53,983 bases of DNA from assembly GCA_025055455.1 (NCBI GenBank), contig JANWXD010000027.1, positions 1-53,983 of the forward strand. The letters are read 5' to 3'. Made by a program: the position numbers and the translations under genes. Under the pieces are notes generated by a model, which was not told the origin of the DNA, did not search any database, and saw only the letters and a program-made list of their open reading frames with translations. Below are positions 18,907 to 27,685 of the stretch, one piece after another. The stretch comes from Bryobacteraceae bacterium (GTDB taxonomy: Bacteria; Acidobacteriota; Terriglobia; Bryobacterales; Bryobacteraceae). Numbering within the stretch: the first letter of the stretch is position 1; each line of letters begins with the position of its first letter.

Positions 18907-21570
18907 ATGGTCGGAAGGGTTCGTTTGGCTTGCCTCGCAGCGGCGCTCGTGCCCGGCGGTTTGTCCCAGCACGAGACGCCGCCACCGCCGCGCGACCTGC
19001 GCGTCGAGTATCTGGCCGACCCTATGGGCGTGGACGTGGCGCGCCCCCGGTTTTCCTGGACGCTGGCGCATCCAGAGCGCGGCCAGCGCCAAACCGCCTA
19101 TCAAGTCCTGGTGTCGCTGAATCCCGTCCTCAGCTCCGGCGACCAGTGGGACAGCGGCCGCGTGGCGTCGCCGGACTCCGCACACGTGGTCTACGCCGGC
19201 AGGCCGCTGGAAAGCGGCCGGACCTATTACTGGAAAGTCCGCTGGTGGGACAAGGACGGCCGCGCGAGCGCCTACAGCCGCGTGGCGCGCTTCCATACGG
19301 GGCTGCTGGCCGCCTCCGACTGGCGCGGCCGCTGGATCGGTGGGGGCGGGCAATTGCGCCGAGAATTCCGCCTTCCCGGACGGCCCGTGCGCGCCCACGC
19401 CTATGTCTCCGGCCTGGGCTATTACGAATTGCGGATCAATGGCCGAAAAGTCGGCGACCATGTGCTCGATCCGGGCTGGACCACCTACGACAAGCGCGTG
19501 CTGTACAGCGTCTACGACATCGCGCCCTACTTGGCCGCGGGCGACAATGCCGTGGGCGTGCTGCTCGGCCACGGTTGGTACGGCCAGCGGTCGCTGCTGC
19601 TCCAGATGAACATCGAAGTCGAGGGCGGCCAGCGCATGGAAGTGGTGAGCGACACCACCTGGAAGGCCCATCCCGGCCCCATCGTCTCCGACAGCATCTA
19701 CGACGGCGAAGTCTACGACGCTCGTCTGGAGACCCCGGGTTGGGATCGCCCCGGCTTCGACGACGCGGCCTGGAAGCCCGCCGTCGCCGTCGAGCCGCCC
19801 AGAGGTGTGCTCTCGGCTCAAATGATGCCCCCCATTCGCGTGGTGGACACCATCCTGCCGCTTCGCATCACCAACCCGCTTCCGGGCATGTGGGTGTACG
19901 ACATGGGCCAGAACTTCAGCGGCTGGGTGCGGCTCAAAGTCCGGGGACCGCGTGGCGCGGCGGTGAAGCTCCGTCACGCCGAATTGTTGTACGAGGACGG
20001 AACGATCAACGTCGAGAACCTGCGCCGCGCCCGCGCCACCGACGTCTACATTCTCCGCGGGGATGGCGAGGTGGAAATCTTCGAGCCGCGGTTCACCTAT
20101 CACGGATTCCGCTACGTCGAACTCACCGGTTACCCCGGCACGCCCCCTCCGGATGCCCTGCACGGACGCGTCGTGCACACGGACGTGCGACCCGTCGGCA
20201 GTTTTTCTTGCTCCAATCCTGTCATCAACCGCATCCAGCGGCTCGTCTACTGGGGCATCAAGACCAACCTCCACAGCGTCCCCACGGACTGCCCCCAGCG
20301 CGACGAACGCATGGGTTGGATGGCGGACGCTCATCTTGCCGCCGAGTCGGCCATCTTCAACTTCGACATGCCCGCTTTTTACACGAACTTCCTCCGGAAC
20401 ATCCGCGACATTCAGGAGACCGACGGCTCGGTGACTGACACAGTGCCGCACAAGTTAGGCCGCCGTCCGGCCGACCCTGCTTGGGGCAGCGCCTACCCCC
20501 TCTTGGCCTGGTACATGTACCAATATTTTGGGGACCGCCGCATCTTAGAGGAACATTACGCAGGGCTCAAAGCCTGGGCCGACTTTCTTCACAGCAAGGC
20601 CGAAGACGGAATCGTCACTTACTCTTATTATGGCGACTGGGTCTCGCTGCGAAAGACGCCAGGCACTCTGGTTTCGACTTTTTATTATTATTGGAGCACG
20701 GATTTGGCGGCCCGGGCCGCTCGAGTCCTGGGAAAGGATTCGGACGCGGCCATGTACCGCGCGCGGGCTCGGGCGATCGCCGAGGCTTTCCACCGCAAGT
20801 TCTATAACCCCGACTTACGCACCTACGCCACCGGCACGCAGACCGCGAAATTGCTCCCTCTGTTCCTGGACATCGTCCCCGAGGACGTCCGTCGTCAGGT
20901 CTGGACGGACCTCGTTAACGATATCGTTTACGAAAACAACACGCACCTGACCACGGGCATCATCGGAACGAAGTATCTGATGCCCCTGCTGAGCCGGATG
21001 AACCGTAACGATTTGGCGTACGAGCTCGCCAGCCGAACCACGTATCCGAGCTGGGGCTACATGGCGGAAAACGGGGCGACGACCGTTTGGGAGCTGTGGC
21101 AAAACAAGACGGGCCCCTCGATGAATTCGCACAACCACCCCGCCCTCGCAAGCGTGGGCGCTTGGTTCTTCCAGGCGCTGGCCGGCATCAATCTCGTGGA
21201 CGACGCGCCGGGTTTCGTCAAGATTCGCATCCAACCCGAGGTCGTGCGGGACCTGCGCTGGGCCTCCGGCTCGCTCGAAACGCTACGGGGATTGGTGGCC
21301 TGCTCCTGGCGGCGCACGGAAACGGGGCTCCAGCTCAGCGTGACGGTCCCCGTGTCCTCGGAAGCGGAAATCCACTTGCCCAAGCTCGGCCTTCCGAGCG
21401 TGGTGGTCCGGGAGTCCGGACGAGTGATTTGGGACGGCCAGACCTACCGAACCGGCGCGCTCGGCGTCAGTGGGGCGCGACAGACGGAACGTGCGGTCAT
21501 CGTCACCGTGGGATCCGGCACGTACGATTTCGAGCTGCAGGAGGCGCCCCTTGCGGTCTCGGCGAAATAA
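18907..21570 (+). CDS. GH78 alpha-L-rhamnosidase
   Basis: An 887-residue exported enzyme. A short signal-like leader is followed by N-terminal beta-sandwich domains, including an Ig-like region at ~30-130 and a Bac_rhamnosid_N-type region at ~145-300 (YYELRINGRKVGDHVLDPGW). The (alpha/alpha)6 barrel follows from about residue 440. The GH78 signature DCPQRDERMGWMAD lies at 461-474, and the late GYMAENGATTVWELW plus NSHNHPALASVGAWF supply further catalytic acidic and His residues. A C-terminal beta-sandwich closes the protein. The family inverts and hydrolyses terminal alpha-L-rhamnose. It is 7 bases downstream of the RNase and in the same direction as the GH106 gene, fitting a polysaccharide-degradation unit. 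Confidence 0.93.
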   Translation: MVGRVRLACLAAALVPGGLSQHETPPPPRDLRVEYLADPMGVDVARPRFSWTLAHPERGQRQTAYQVLVSLNPVLSSGDQWDSGRVASPDSAHVVYAGRPLESGRTYYWKVRWWDKDGRASAYSRVARFHTGLLAASDWRGRWIGGGGQLRREFRLPGRPVRAHAYVSGLGYYELRINGRKVGDHVLDPGWTTYDKRVLYSVYDIAPYLAAGDNAVGVLLGHGWYGQRSLLLQMNIEVEGGQRMEVVSDTTWKAHPGPIVSDSIYDGEVYDARLETPGWDRPGFDDAAWKPAVAVEPPRGVLSAQMMPPIRVVDTILPLRITNPLPGMWVYDMGQNFSGWVRLKVRGPRGAAVKLRHAELLYEDGTINVENLRRARATDVYILRGDGEVEIFEPRFTYHGFRYVELTGYPGTPPPDALHGRVVHTDVRPVGSFSCSNPVINRIQRLVYWGIKTNLHSVPTDCPQRDERMGWMADAHLAAESAIFNFDMPAFYTNFLRNIRDIQETDGSVTDTVPHKLGRRPADPAWGSAYPLLAWYMYQYFGDRRILEEHYAGLKAWADFLHSKAEDGIVTYSYYGDWVSLRKTPGTLVSTFYYYWSTDLAARAARVLGKDSDAAMYRARARAIAEAFHRKFYNPDLRTYATGTQTAKLLPLFLDIVPEDVRRQVWTDLVNDIVYENNTHLTTGIIGTKYLMPLLSRMNRNDLAYELASRTTYPSWGYMAENGATTVWELWQNKTGPSMNSHNHPALASVGAWFFQALAGINLVDDAPGFVKIRIQPEVVRDLRWASGSLETLRGLVACSWRRTETGLQLSVTVPVSSEAEIHLPKLGLPSVVVRESGRVIWDGQTYRTGALGVSGARQTERAVIVTVGSGTYDFELQEAPLAVSAK

Positions 21571-21584
21571 AAAGCCCGCGGGGC
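21569..21584 (-). terminator. weak intrinsic terminator candidate for the GH29 gene
   Basis: On the minus strand the sequence GCCC-CGC-GGGC is followed by five T residues, about 35 bases after the fucosidase stop at 21618. The stem is only four GC pairs. An alternative larger hairpin (GCGGG with CCCGC about 24 bases apart) can also form here. It overlaps the last codon of the convergent GH78 gene. Confidence 0.35.
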
Positions 21585-21617
21585 GCTGCGGCCTCCAAGC
21601 GAACAGCCCGCACGCGT

Positions 21618-23021
21618 CTACGGCGCAAGTTGGATCTTGAAGGCGTAGGCATAACGGCACGGCCGCTGCCGCGGCGGCCGGATCGTTAAACCGGAGGCCT
21701 CCTGCTTCCACTCCAGCGCCTCGCTGGATCCCAGCAACTCCACCCGCGTCACCTTTTCGCCCGCCAGTGCAGCGAGCCGCAGTTCTTCCTCGGGCCATTC
21801 GAGCGCAATCGCGTACAGCGTCCGGCCCTTCTGGGTGTACCGGACGTCCCCGTCGCGGAACGTGCGCCAGGGCCGCGTCCCGTAGATCGCCTCGCCGTTG
21901 ATGCGCAACCATTCGCCTACGCCCCGGAGCGCCTCGACCATCACCTCCGGAATGGTGCCGTCGGCGCGCGGGCCGATGTTCATCAGCAAGTTGCCGTTCT
22001 TGCTCACCACGTCCACCAGATAGTCCACCACCTGGTTAGCGGTTAGATACATGCCGCGGGGCGTGAGCTCCCGGTAACCCCAGCTGAATGGATCGAGCGA
22101 ATCGCACAGCTCCCACTTCTCCAGCACGATCCGGTCGTAATTGCGCCGCTCCGGGGTGCGGAAATCGCCCAGCGGTTTGCCGTCTACGTCCAGGCCCCAG
22201 CGGTCGTTGGCGCACACCTGGGACGGGTCGGGCGAGCGGTTGTAGAAGTACGCCAGTACCTCCTTGCTGCCCCAATAGTCGGCGGTCAGCGTACGGCCGT
22301 GGCGATCGCGCACCGGTCCCTCCAGGACGTCCCCCCAAAGGATGTCCGGTTGGTAGAGATCCACCAGCTCTTTGATGGAGGCGTTCATGTAGGCAACCCA
22401 ATCCCGCCCCGGGTAGCGCGGGTCCCAAAACGTATACGTCGTGTTGTGATAGAAACCCATCTTGAGGCCGCGCGCCCGGACGGCCTTGAGCAACTCGCCC
22501 GCCAGATCCCGTCGCGGGCCCATCTCCATGGCGTTGCGGCGCGTGTGCTGGCTCGGCCACATGGCGAACTCGTCGCCGTGCTTGGCCGTGAACACGACGT
22601 AACGGGCGCCGGCTTCCTCGAAAAACCGCGCCCAGGCCTGCGGATCGAATCGTTCCGCCCGGAACAGAGGCAGGAAATTGTCGTAGGGGAAGTCGGCCCC
22701 CCAGCGCTTGCGATGGTATTCGACCGCGTCGGCAATCGTGGTCCTGGCGAAGAGTTCGTCTGGCAGCAGACCTTGTTCGGCGGTGTACGGCGGTCCCCCG
22801 AGCAAGAAGCCGTAATTGGCCCGCGGACTCATGTAATCGACGTACCACTCGTGGAATCCCGCCACAGCATAGGGCCCCCAGTGAATGAAGATGCCGAACT
22901 TGGCGTCCTCGAACCACGCCGGTGCTTTATGCCGGCGCAAGGATTCCGTGGTGGGCTGATAGAACTCTCGTGCAGCCCCGAGGGCACTCAGAAAAAGCAG
23001 CAGCCAGAGTTTGCGGCGCAT
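21618..23021 (-). CDS. GH29 alpha-L-fucosidase
   Basis: A 467-residue exported enzyme. ATG 23021 is chosen because GGAGGA sits 5-6 bases upstream and the signal peptide (MRRKLWLLLFLSALGAA) begins there. GH29 features visible: WFEDAKFGIFIHWGPYAV near 36-53, FTAKHGDEFAMW near 144-155, and the nucleophile strand QPDILWGDVLE with Asp231 as the expected nucleophile. A C-terminal beta-sandwich begins near 370. The family retains configuration and cleaves alpha-L-fucosides. It is convergent with the GH78 rhamnosidase. Together with GH106 and GH78 it points to a deoxysugar-rich substrate. The general acid/base residue is poorly conserved in the family and cannot be assigned by eye. Confidence 0.92.
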   Translation of the reverse strand: MRRKLWLLLFLSALGAAREFYQPTTESLRRHKAPAWFEDAKFGIFIHWGPYAVAGFHEWYVDYMSPRANYGFLLGGPPYTAEQGLLPDELFARTTIADAVEYHRKRWGADFPYDNFLPLFRAERFDPQAWARFFEEAGARYVVFTAKHGDEFAMWPSQHTRRNAMEMGPRRDLAGELLKAVRARGLKMGFYHNTTYTFWDPRYPGRDWVAYMNASIKELVDLYQPDILWGDVLEGPVRDRHGRTLTADYWGSKEVLAYFYNRSPDPSQVCANDRWGLDVDGKPLGDFRTPERRNYDRIVLEKWELCDSLDPFSWGYRELTPRGMYLTANQVVDYLVDVVSKNGNLLMNIGPRADGTIPEVMVEALRGVGEWLRINGEAIYGTRPWRTFRDGDVRYTQKGRTLYAIALEWPEEELRLAALAGEKVTRVELLGSSEALEWKQEASGLTIRPPRQRPCRYAYAFKIQLAP

Positions 23022-23195
23022 GGTGTCCTCCGTCCGATCAAGTGTCAACTTTCGGGGACAGGCGCCGCAACCCCCGATACCTCCCTGGACCGGGCTCGAG
23101 ACCCAGCGCGGTCTGGCCGGCCTTACCGCCCGACGGGGAACCCTCTTGGGAGCGTGGCTTCCGGCCCGGATTCGGTGGCGTGCCCTCGTGCGCTG

Positions 23196-23465
23196 CTAAC
23201 CCAGGTACCGGTCGCGGCACTCGGTCGAGCAAAAGTACACCACTTCCCCTCGTACGGTTTTCTTGAAGCTCGACGAGGCGGCGACAAAGGTGCCGCAGAC
23301 GGGGTCGCGCTTGAGTTCCCCTCCGGCTTTCGGATCCGCGCGCGGACGACGCGGTCCCAGACCCGCTAGTTGTCCGAAACTCCTGGCCAGCGCGCCGATC
23401 AAGTACCGCAGCAGCGTGATCAGCAGGATGGCAACCAGCAGGTAGAGAACGGTGCGGACGAACAT
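23196..23465 (-). CDS. small membrane-anchored YHS/TRASH-type metal-binding protein
   Basis: 89 residues: one N-terminal membrane helix (LYLLVAILLITLLRYLIGAL, about 7-26), a basic Pro-rich linker, then a compact Cys motif with DPVCGTF near 54-60 and YFCSTECRDRYLG at the end. The three Cys fit a YHS/TRASH-like metal site (PP0621-like family). Such proteins are thought to handle copper or other soft metals, but function is unproven. The gene lies 39 bases behind the TPR protein gene and probably shares its transcript. The 174 bases downstream to the GH29 start hold no gene I can support. Confidence 0.8.
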   Translation of the reverse strand: MFVRTVLYLLVAILLITLLRYLIGALARSFGQLAGLGPRRPRADPKAGGELKRDPVCGTFVAASSSFKKTVRGEVVYFCSTECRDRYLG

Positions 23466-23504
23466 GACGCGTCACTCCGCGGTGCCCGTGACGCGGCTCC
23501 GAGC

Positions 23505-24680
23505 TCACTTCTTCTTCGTCGTTTTCTTTTTCTGGGCCTCCGGGTTGACGTACTGCGTTTGCACGCTCTGCTCGATGGTCGCTAGCATGCCCCGCGCGGA
23601 CTCCGCGAAGGTCCCATTTGGCTCGAGTTGCAAGTACTTTTCGAGCGCCTCCCGTGTGCCGGCCGGGGGCACGACGCGGCCGTCCGGAGAAAGCGTGGCC
23701 TTGGCGAACAGATAAACGGCGTATTGGTAATACGCGTTGGCGTAGTTGGGATCCGCTTCGATGGCCTTCTTGAAGGCTTCGCCCGCCGGCTCCGTCTGTC
23801 CGATGTTCACCAGCACGGCGCCCAGGTTGTAGTAAAACTGACCGGCGCGCGACGGGTCGAGTTGAGCCGCTTTGACCAGCTCCGCTTGCGCCTCCTCGAA
23901 CTTACGCGCTTTGGCTAGCGCCAGCGCATAGTTGTTGCGGTAGCCGGCGTCCGTGGGGTTGAGCTCCATGGCCTTTTGATATGCCTCGAAGGCCTTTTGC
24001 ATGACCGCCTCCATTTCCGCGCCGGTCTTCGTGCCCGCCAGCCCGACATAGGCTTCGGCGAGCTGGCCCCAAATCACATGCTGTTTAGGGTCGATCTCCG
24101 CGGCTTTGGTGAAGGCTTCGATGGCGGGCTCCCACTGCTTGGCCTGGAGCGCGGTCATGCCGGCGTTGAAGGCGTCGTTGAGCGCTCTGCCGCGAGCCAA
24201 CTGCGCCTGACGTTCCTTCATGGCGCGCTCGAAGGCCGCCTTCTGCTCGGGGGTGAGCTCTCGCGCCTGCTCCTGGGTGAGCGTTCCCGTTTCGGCAGCC
24301 CGCGCCAGGGCTTGCTGGCGGTCTCTGAGCTCCTTGAGGTTGAAATTGATCGTTACCGGCTCACCTAGGCGCGTGCGCACGTTGTCCACGGCGTCCACGT
24401 CCCGCCCGTCGACCTCCAGCACGACCCGGTAGACGCCCAGGGGCAAGCCCGCGTGGATGTACTCGCCCTTCCGGTTGGTCTTGGTCTTGTAATTGCCCCG
24501 GATATCTTTCCGTTCGATCCGAATGATCGCGTTTTGCAAGGGTGCTCCGTCCTCGCCAATGACCTTGCCCTCGAGCTGCGACACTTGCGCGTGGGCGCTG
24601 CCGGAACACAGCGCGACCCAGACCACCACGGCGGACAGGACCGCCGATGGAAGATGCCTGAAAGCTTCTGTCCTGAGCAT
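23505..24680 (-). CDS. exported carboxypeptidase-regulatory-like/TPR protein
   Basis: 391 residues: signal peptide (about 1-31, ending AHA), then a carboxypeptidase-regulatory-like beta-sandwich about 33-120 (LEGKVIGEDGAPLQNAIIRI), a charged coiled region ~125-175, four or more TPRs between ~180 and 340 (for example KQWEPAIEAFTKAAEIDP), and a Lys-rich tail KKKTTKKK. The role is unknown; a periplasmic scaffold is likely. It lies 62 bases from argS upstream and 39 bases from the YHS protein downstream. Confidence 0.85.
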   Translation of the reverse strand: MLRTEAFRHLPSAVLSAVVVWVALCSGSAHAQVSQLEGKVIGEDGAPLQNAIIRIERKDIRGNYKTKTNRKGEYIHAGLPLGVYRVVLEVDGRDVDAVDNVRTRLGEPVTINFNLKELRDRQQALARAAETGTLTQEQARELTPEQKAAFERAMKERQAQLARGRALNDAFNAGMTALQAKQWEPAIEAFTKAAEIDPKQHVIWGQLAEAYVGLAGTKTGAEMEAVMQKAFEAYQKAMELNPTDAGYRNNYALALAKARKFEEAQAELVKAAQLDPSRAGQFYYNLGAVLVNIGQTEPAGEAFKKAIEADPNYANAYYQYAVYLFAKATLSPDGRVVPPAGTREALEKYLQLEPNGTFAESARGMLATIEQSVQTQYVNPEAQKKKTTKKK

Positions 24681-24742
24681 ATTCGAGATCTCCGGCTCCG
24701 TTTTCGGGGTTTCTCACCTCAGCATACTACAAACCGGCGTGG

Positions 24743-26698
24743 CTACATGTATTCCGGCACGGGGATCCCTAGAATTCCCAGCACGCGGGCGAGCTCGGAA
24801 CGGAAGTACGCCGTCAGCCACAACAGGAACGTCCGGCGCTCGGCGTCGGGCTCCTGCAAGACCGGGTAGGCGTGGTAGAAGTTGTTGAAGGCTTGCGCCA
24901 GCTGGAAGGCGAACTTGGCGACGTGAGCCGGCTCGCCGGATGCCACCGCTCGTTCGATCGCGCTGCCGGCTTTTGAGCTGGTCAGCACGAGCTGCCAGAA
25001 GTCCTCTTGCGCCAGTTGGCGGGCCATGGCGGCTTGGTCCAGCTGCGCAGCGAAATCGGGCAATGCTTGGCCTTGGCTCTGGAGTTTGCGCAAGATGTTC
25101 CGGGCGCGCACCGCGGCGTACTGCACGTAAGGGCCGGTTTCGCCCTCGAAACTGAGAGCTTCTTGCAGGTCGAAGGCGATCACAGCGTTGCGCGTGTACT
25201 TCAGCATGAAGTAGCGGAGCGCTCCGACGGCGATCTGGCGGGCCACTTCCGCCCGCTCGCTCTCCGGCGCATCGGGGTGGCGGGCCTCCACCTCGCAATG
25301 GGCCCTCTCGATGAGCTTGTCGATCAAGTCGTCGGCCTTGACGCCGAGACCTTTGCGCCCGGAGACCTCCACGTAGGCCCGCTGGCGCTCTTCCGGGGAG
25401 AGCTCGATGCCCAGTTCCGCGCAGGTGCGGGGCGACAGCGCCACAATTTCGTAGGCGAAGTGCACAGAGCGGCGGGCCTGTTCCTCGAAGCCCAGCGCCC
25501 GCAGTCCGGCGGCGACTACGTCTTGCAGATACGACTGGCGCGAGTCGATGACGTTGTACACCCAATCGCCCGCCCCGAAGACCGGCGCCGGTTCGTCACC
25601 CGGTGTGTCGCTAGTCACCCACAGCGTTTGGCCGTCCGGGTACCTCCACAGCGGCCGGTAATGAAAATCTTTCCCCAGCAGACCGAATTTCCAGAGCTGA
25701 TAAGCGATGTCCTTCCCCACGTAGGTGACCGTCCCGTCGGAACGGACGATAATCTTGCCCTCGTCTTCGCCAGCAGTCTCCGAAAACGCCGCGGCCGGCA
25801 TCACCCAGCAGCCGGCGTTCTTCCCCTGGGTCTCGAAGACGATGGCGCCCCGCTGTTTGAGCAGCTCGAACGCCGTGGCCCAAAACTTCAGGTGCAGGAT
25901 TTCGCTTTCGCGCGGCAGCACGTCGTACTGCACTCCGATGCGCAGCATCGTGCGAAGGTGGGCCTGCATGACGGCATCGGCCACGATGCGTCCGAGTTCG
26001 GCCAGCGGCCCTTGGCCGGATTCGATGGCGTGAAGGGCCTGCTGGCGCCACCGCAGCGCTTCCGGATTCCCTTGGAAGTGAGCGGAGATGCGAGCGTACA
26101 GGTCCCAGCAGTAATAATCGAAACGGTCCTGCTCGGCTACGAGGGCGGCCACCTCTTCGGGAGACTTCTGTTCCAAAAAGTGAAATGCCGCGACCACGTC
26201 GGCGACCTGGACCCCGGTGTTATCGATGTAGTTCTGGACCTCGACCCGACGCCCGAGGGCCCGCAACATGCGCACGAACGTGTCGCCCAGCACGGCGTTC
26301 CGCAGATGCCCGATGTGCGCCGCCTTGTTGGGGTTGATGTTGGTGTGCTCGACGATGATCTTGCCCGCATCCACTGGGGCTTCTTCCTCCTCCGGAAACC
26401 CCGTGATGAGCGCCCGGCCGTACCAGCCGCGATCCAAGCGCACGTTGATGTAGCCGCTGCCGGCGGCCTCGTAGCTGGCGACGCCCGGGATCCGAGGCAG
26501 CTCGCGCGCCAGCTCTTCCGCAATGGCCCGCGGCGACTTGCGCCATGGCTTGGCCAGTTGGAACGCCACCGGCAGCGCCACTTCCCCGAAGCGGGACTGG
26601 CGGGGCTGTTCGAGCACGACCGGGACGTCCAGGCCGTAGCGTTCTTTCAGGTGCGAGGAGACACTGCGTGCCAAGCGCCTTTCGATGCGGTGAAACAC
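24743..26698 (-). CDS. argS: arginyl-tRNA synthetase
   Basis: A 651-residue class I synthetase that charges tRNA-Arg with arginine. The N-terminal Arg-tRNA synthetase domain (QPRQSRFGEVALPVAFQLAK), the HIGH-box region NINPNKAAHIGHLRNAVLGD and the DALR anticodon-binding C-terminus ending in ARVLGILGIPVPEYM are all visible. The KMSKS position reads GRKGLGVKADDLID, a relaxed version seen in many ArgS. The start is GTG 26698; no better in-frame start is nearby and the sequence from there matches the family start. A perfect 10-base-pair hairpin lies 6 bases upstream of this GTG and may affect initiation. Confidence 0.97.
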   Translation of the reverse strand: MFHRIERRLARSVSSHLKERYGLDVPVVLEQPRQSRFGEVALPVAFQLAKPWRKSPRAIAEELARELPRIPGVASYEAAGSGYINVRLDRGWYGRALITGFPEEEEAPVDAGKIIVEHTNINPNKAAHIGHLRNAVLGDTFVRMLRALGRRVEVQNYIDNTGVQVADVVAAFHFLEQKSPEEVAALVAEQDRFDYYCWDLYARISAHFQGNPEALRWRQQALHAIESGQGPLAELGRIVADAVMQAHLRTMLRIGVQYDVLPRESEILHLKFWATAFELLKQRGAIVFETQGKNAGCWVMPAAAFSETAGEDEGKIIVRSDGTVTYVGKDIAYQLWKFGLLGKDFHYRPLWRYPDGQTLWVTSDTPGDEPAPVFGAGDWVYNVIDSRQSYLQDVVAAGLRALGFEEQARRSVHFAYEIVALSPRTCAELGIELSPEERQRAYVEVSGRKGLGVKADDLIDKLIERAHCEVEARHPDAPESERAEVARQIAVGALRYFMLKYTRNAVIAFDLQEALSFEGETGPYVQYAAVRARNILRKLQSQGQALPDFAAQLDQAAMARQLAQEDFWQLVLTSSKAGSAIERAVASGEPAHVAKFAFQLAQAFNNFYHAYPVLQEPDAERRTFLLWLTAYFRSELARVLGILGIPVPEYM

Positions 26699-26704
26699 GG
26701 GACC

Positions 26705-26732
26705 GAACGCGACCTGAGACTCGGTCGCGTTC
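26705..26732 (-). promoter_or_regulatory. perfect hairpin immediately upstream of the argS start codon
   Basis: GAACGCGACC at 26705-26714 and its exact complement GGTCGCGTTC at 26723-26732 flank an eight-base loop. There is no T-run on either side, so it is not a standard terminator. In the argS message the hairpin ends 6 bases before GTG and would cover the ribosome-binding site. Translational control of argS is an inference. Confidence 0.5.
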
Positions 26733-26803
26733 TCATCTTACCATGCGCCCGCAGCGGGATTGGCCTCGAAAGCGCCGCGCCAAGTGCCGGTCGCGGCGCG
26801 TCG

Positions 26804-27658
26804 TCACGGCTCGGTGAAGCCGCAGTCGCGTCGCAAGATCGCGCCGACATCACGCAAGGCAGCGGCGTAGGCGTCGCGTTCCGACAAGTTCGTCCGCCCC
26901 AGACGCGCCACGATGGCTTCGGCCGGAGCCTTGGCCGCGGGGAATTTCTCTTCCAGCGCCTGCAGAAACTGTGGCAAGCCCGCCCAGTCGGCCTCGGTAA
27001 GCCCCAGTCGCGTGTCGGCCCACAGCGCCCCCAACGCCGCGGTCCGACCGGGTTCGAGACGGCTTGCCGGCGGCTGCGACTTCAGCCGCTCGAGAGCTGC
27101 TTCGAGGTTGCGGATCCAGTAGCCGCGCCACGGGATGTGACGGCGGTCCATCTCTTTTCGGATCAGCACGTGCTGCACGACGTCTCCCGTGTGCACGGCC
27201 AGACACGAGCGTTCGCCCAGCTCATAGGGCGGGGCGGGAAAATTCAGCGCTGCCAGCCAGGCGTGCCCCAGCTCGTGGGCGATCACGGCTTCCTCGGCAC
27301 CCTCCCACTGGCTTTCGAGCGCCATGTTCAGCAAGATGAAGGAATATCGCCCCGCAAGCCCCGTGTACGTCACGGTCATGGCATGAGTGCGAACGAACTG
27401 CTCGCGAAAACTCTCCTGCTCGAAGAACTGCTCCAGGATCGGAAAGGCCTCGGTATCGGAAGGCAAGAAGAGCTCGTTGCGCTCGAAGTCGGTGTAGACC
27501 CGCGCCAGGACGATTCTCACCGCTCCCACCCGCTCCGTTTCGGCTTTCCACTCCGCCAGCCGGACGCTGAGAGCGACCGAGGCCGACTGCGCCAGAGCCG
27601 GGGGCACAGCAACGAGCATCGCGGCGAGCCAGCATCCGAAGGAGAACACGGCCGCCAC
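26804..27658 (-). CDS. exported HExxH protein, possible metallopeptidase
   Basis: A 284-residue protein starting at GTG 27658, with a signal peptide ending ALAQ near residue 24. The only clear motif is AVIAHELGHAWLA with His128-Glu129-x-x-His132, a zincin signature. A third metal ligand cannot be assigned by eye. The middle part contains aromatic residues and charged helices; the C-terminal third is helical. It may be a periplasmic peptidase or a dead relative. It is 27 bases from the divergent beta-propeller gene and 105 bases from argS, so it may share an upstream promoter with the latter. Confidence 0.7.
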   Translation of the reverse strand: MAAVFSFGCWLAAMLVAVPPALAQSASVALSVRLAEWKAETERVGAVRIVLARVYTDFERNELFLPSDTEAFPILEQFFEQESFREQFVRTHAMTVTYTGLAGRYSFILLNMALESQWEGAEEAVIAHELGHAWLAALNFPAPPYELGERSCLAVHTGDVVQHVLIRKEMDRRHIPWRGYWIRNLEAALERLKSQPPASRLEPGRTAALGALWADTRLGLTEADWAGLPQFLQALEEKFPAAKAPAEAIVARLGRTNLSERDAYAAALRDVGAILRRDCGFTEP

Positions 27659-27685
27659 TTTAGCACACGGCGGCTACAATAAGGC

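Noticed and set aside
23043-23048. Perfect TTGACA on the minus strand before the GH29 gene
   Set aside because: With standard spacing the -10 box would fall on the ATG, and no TATAAT-like sequence is there.
25007-27682. 891-codon open frame on the plus strand opposite argS and the HExxH gene
   Set aside because: It is antisense to argS, whose motifs are unambiguous. In high-GC DNA the opposite strand often stays open. Its translation shows no domain.
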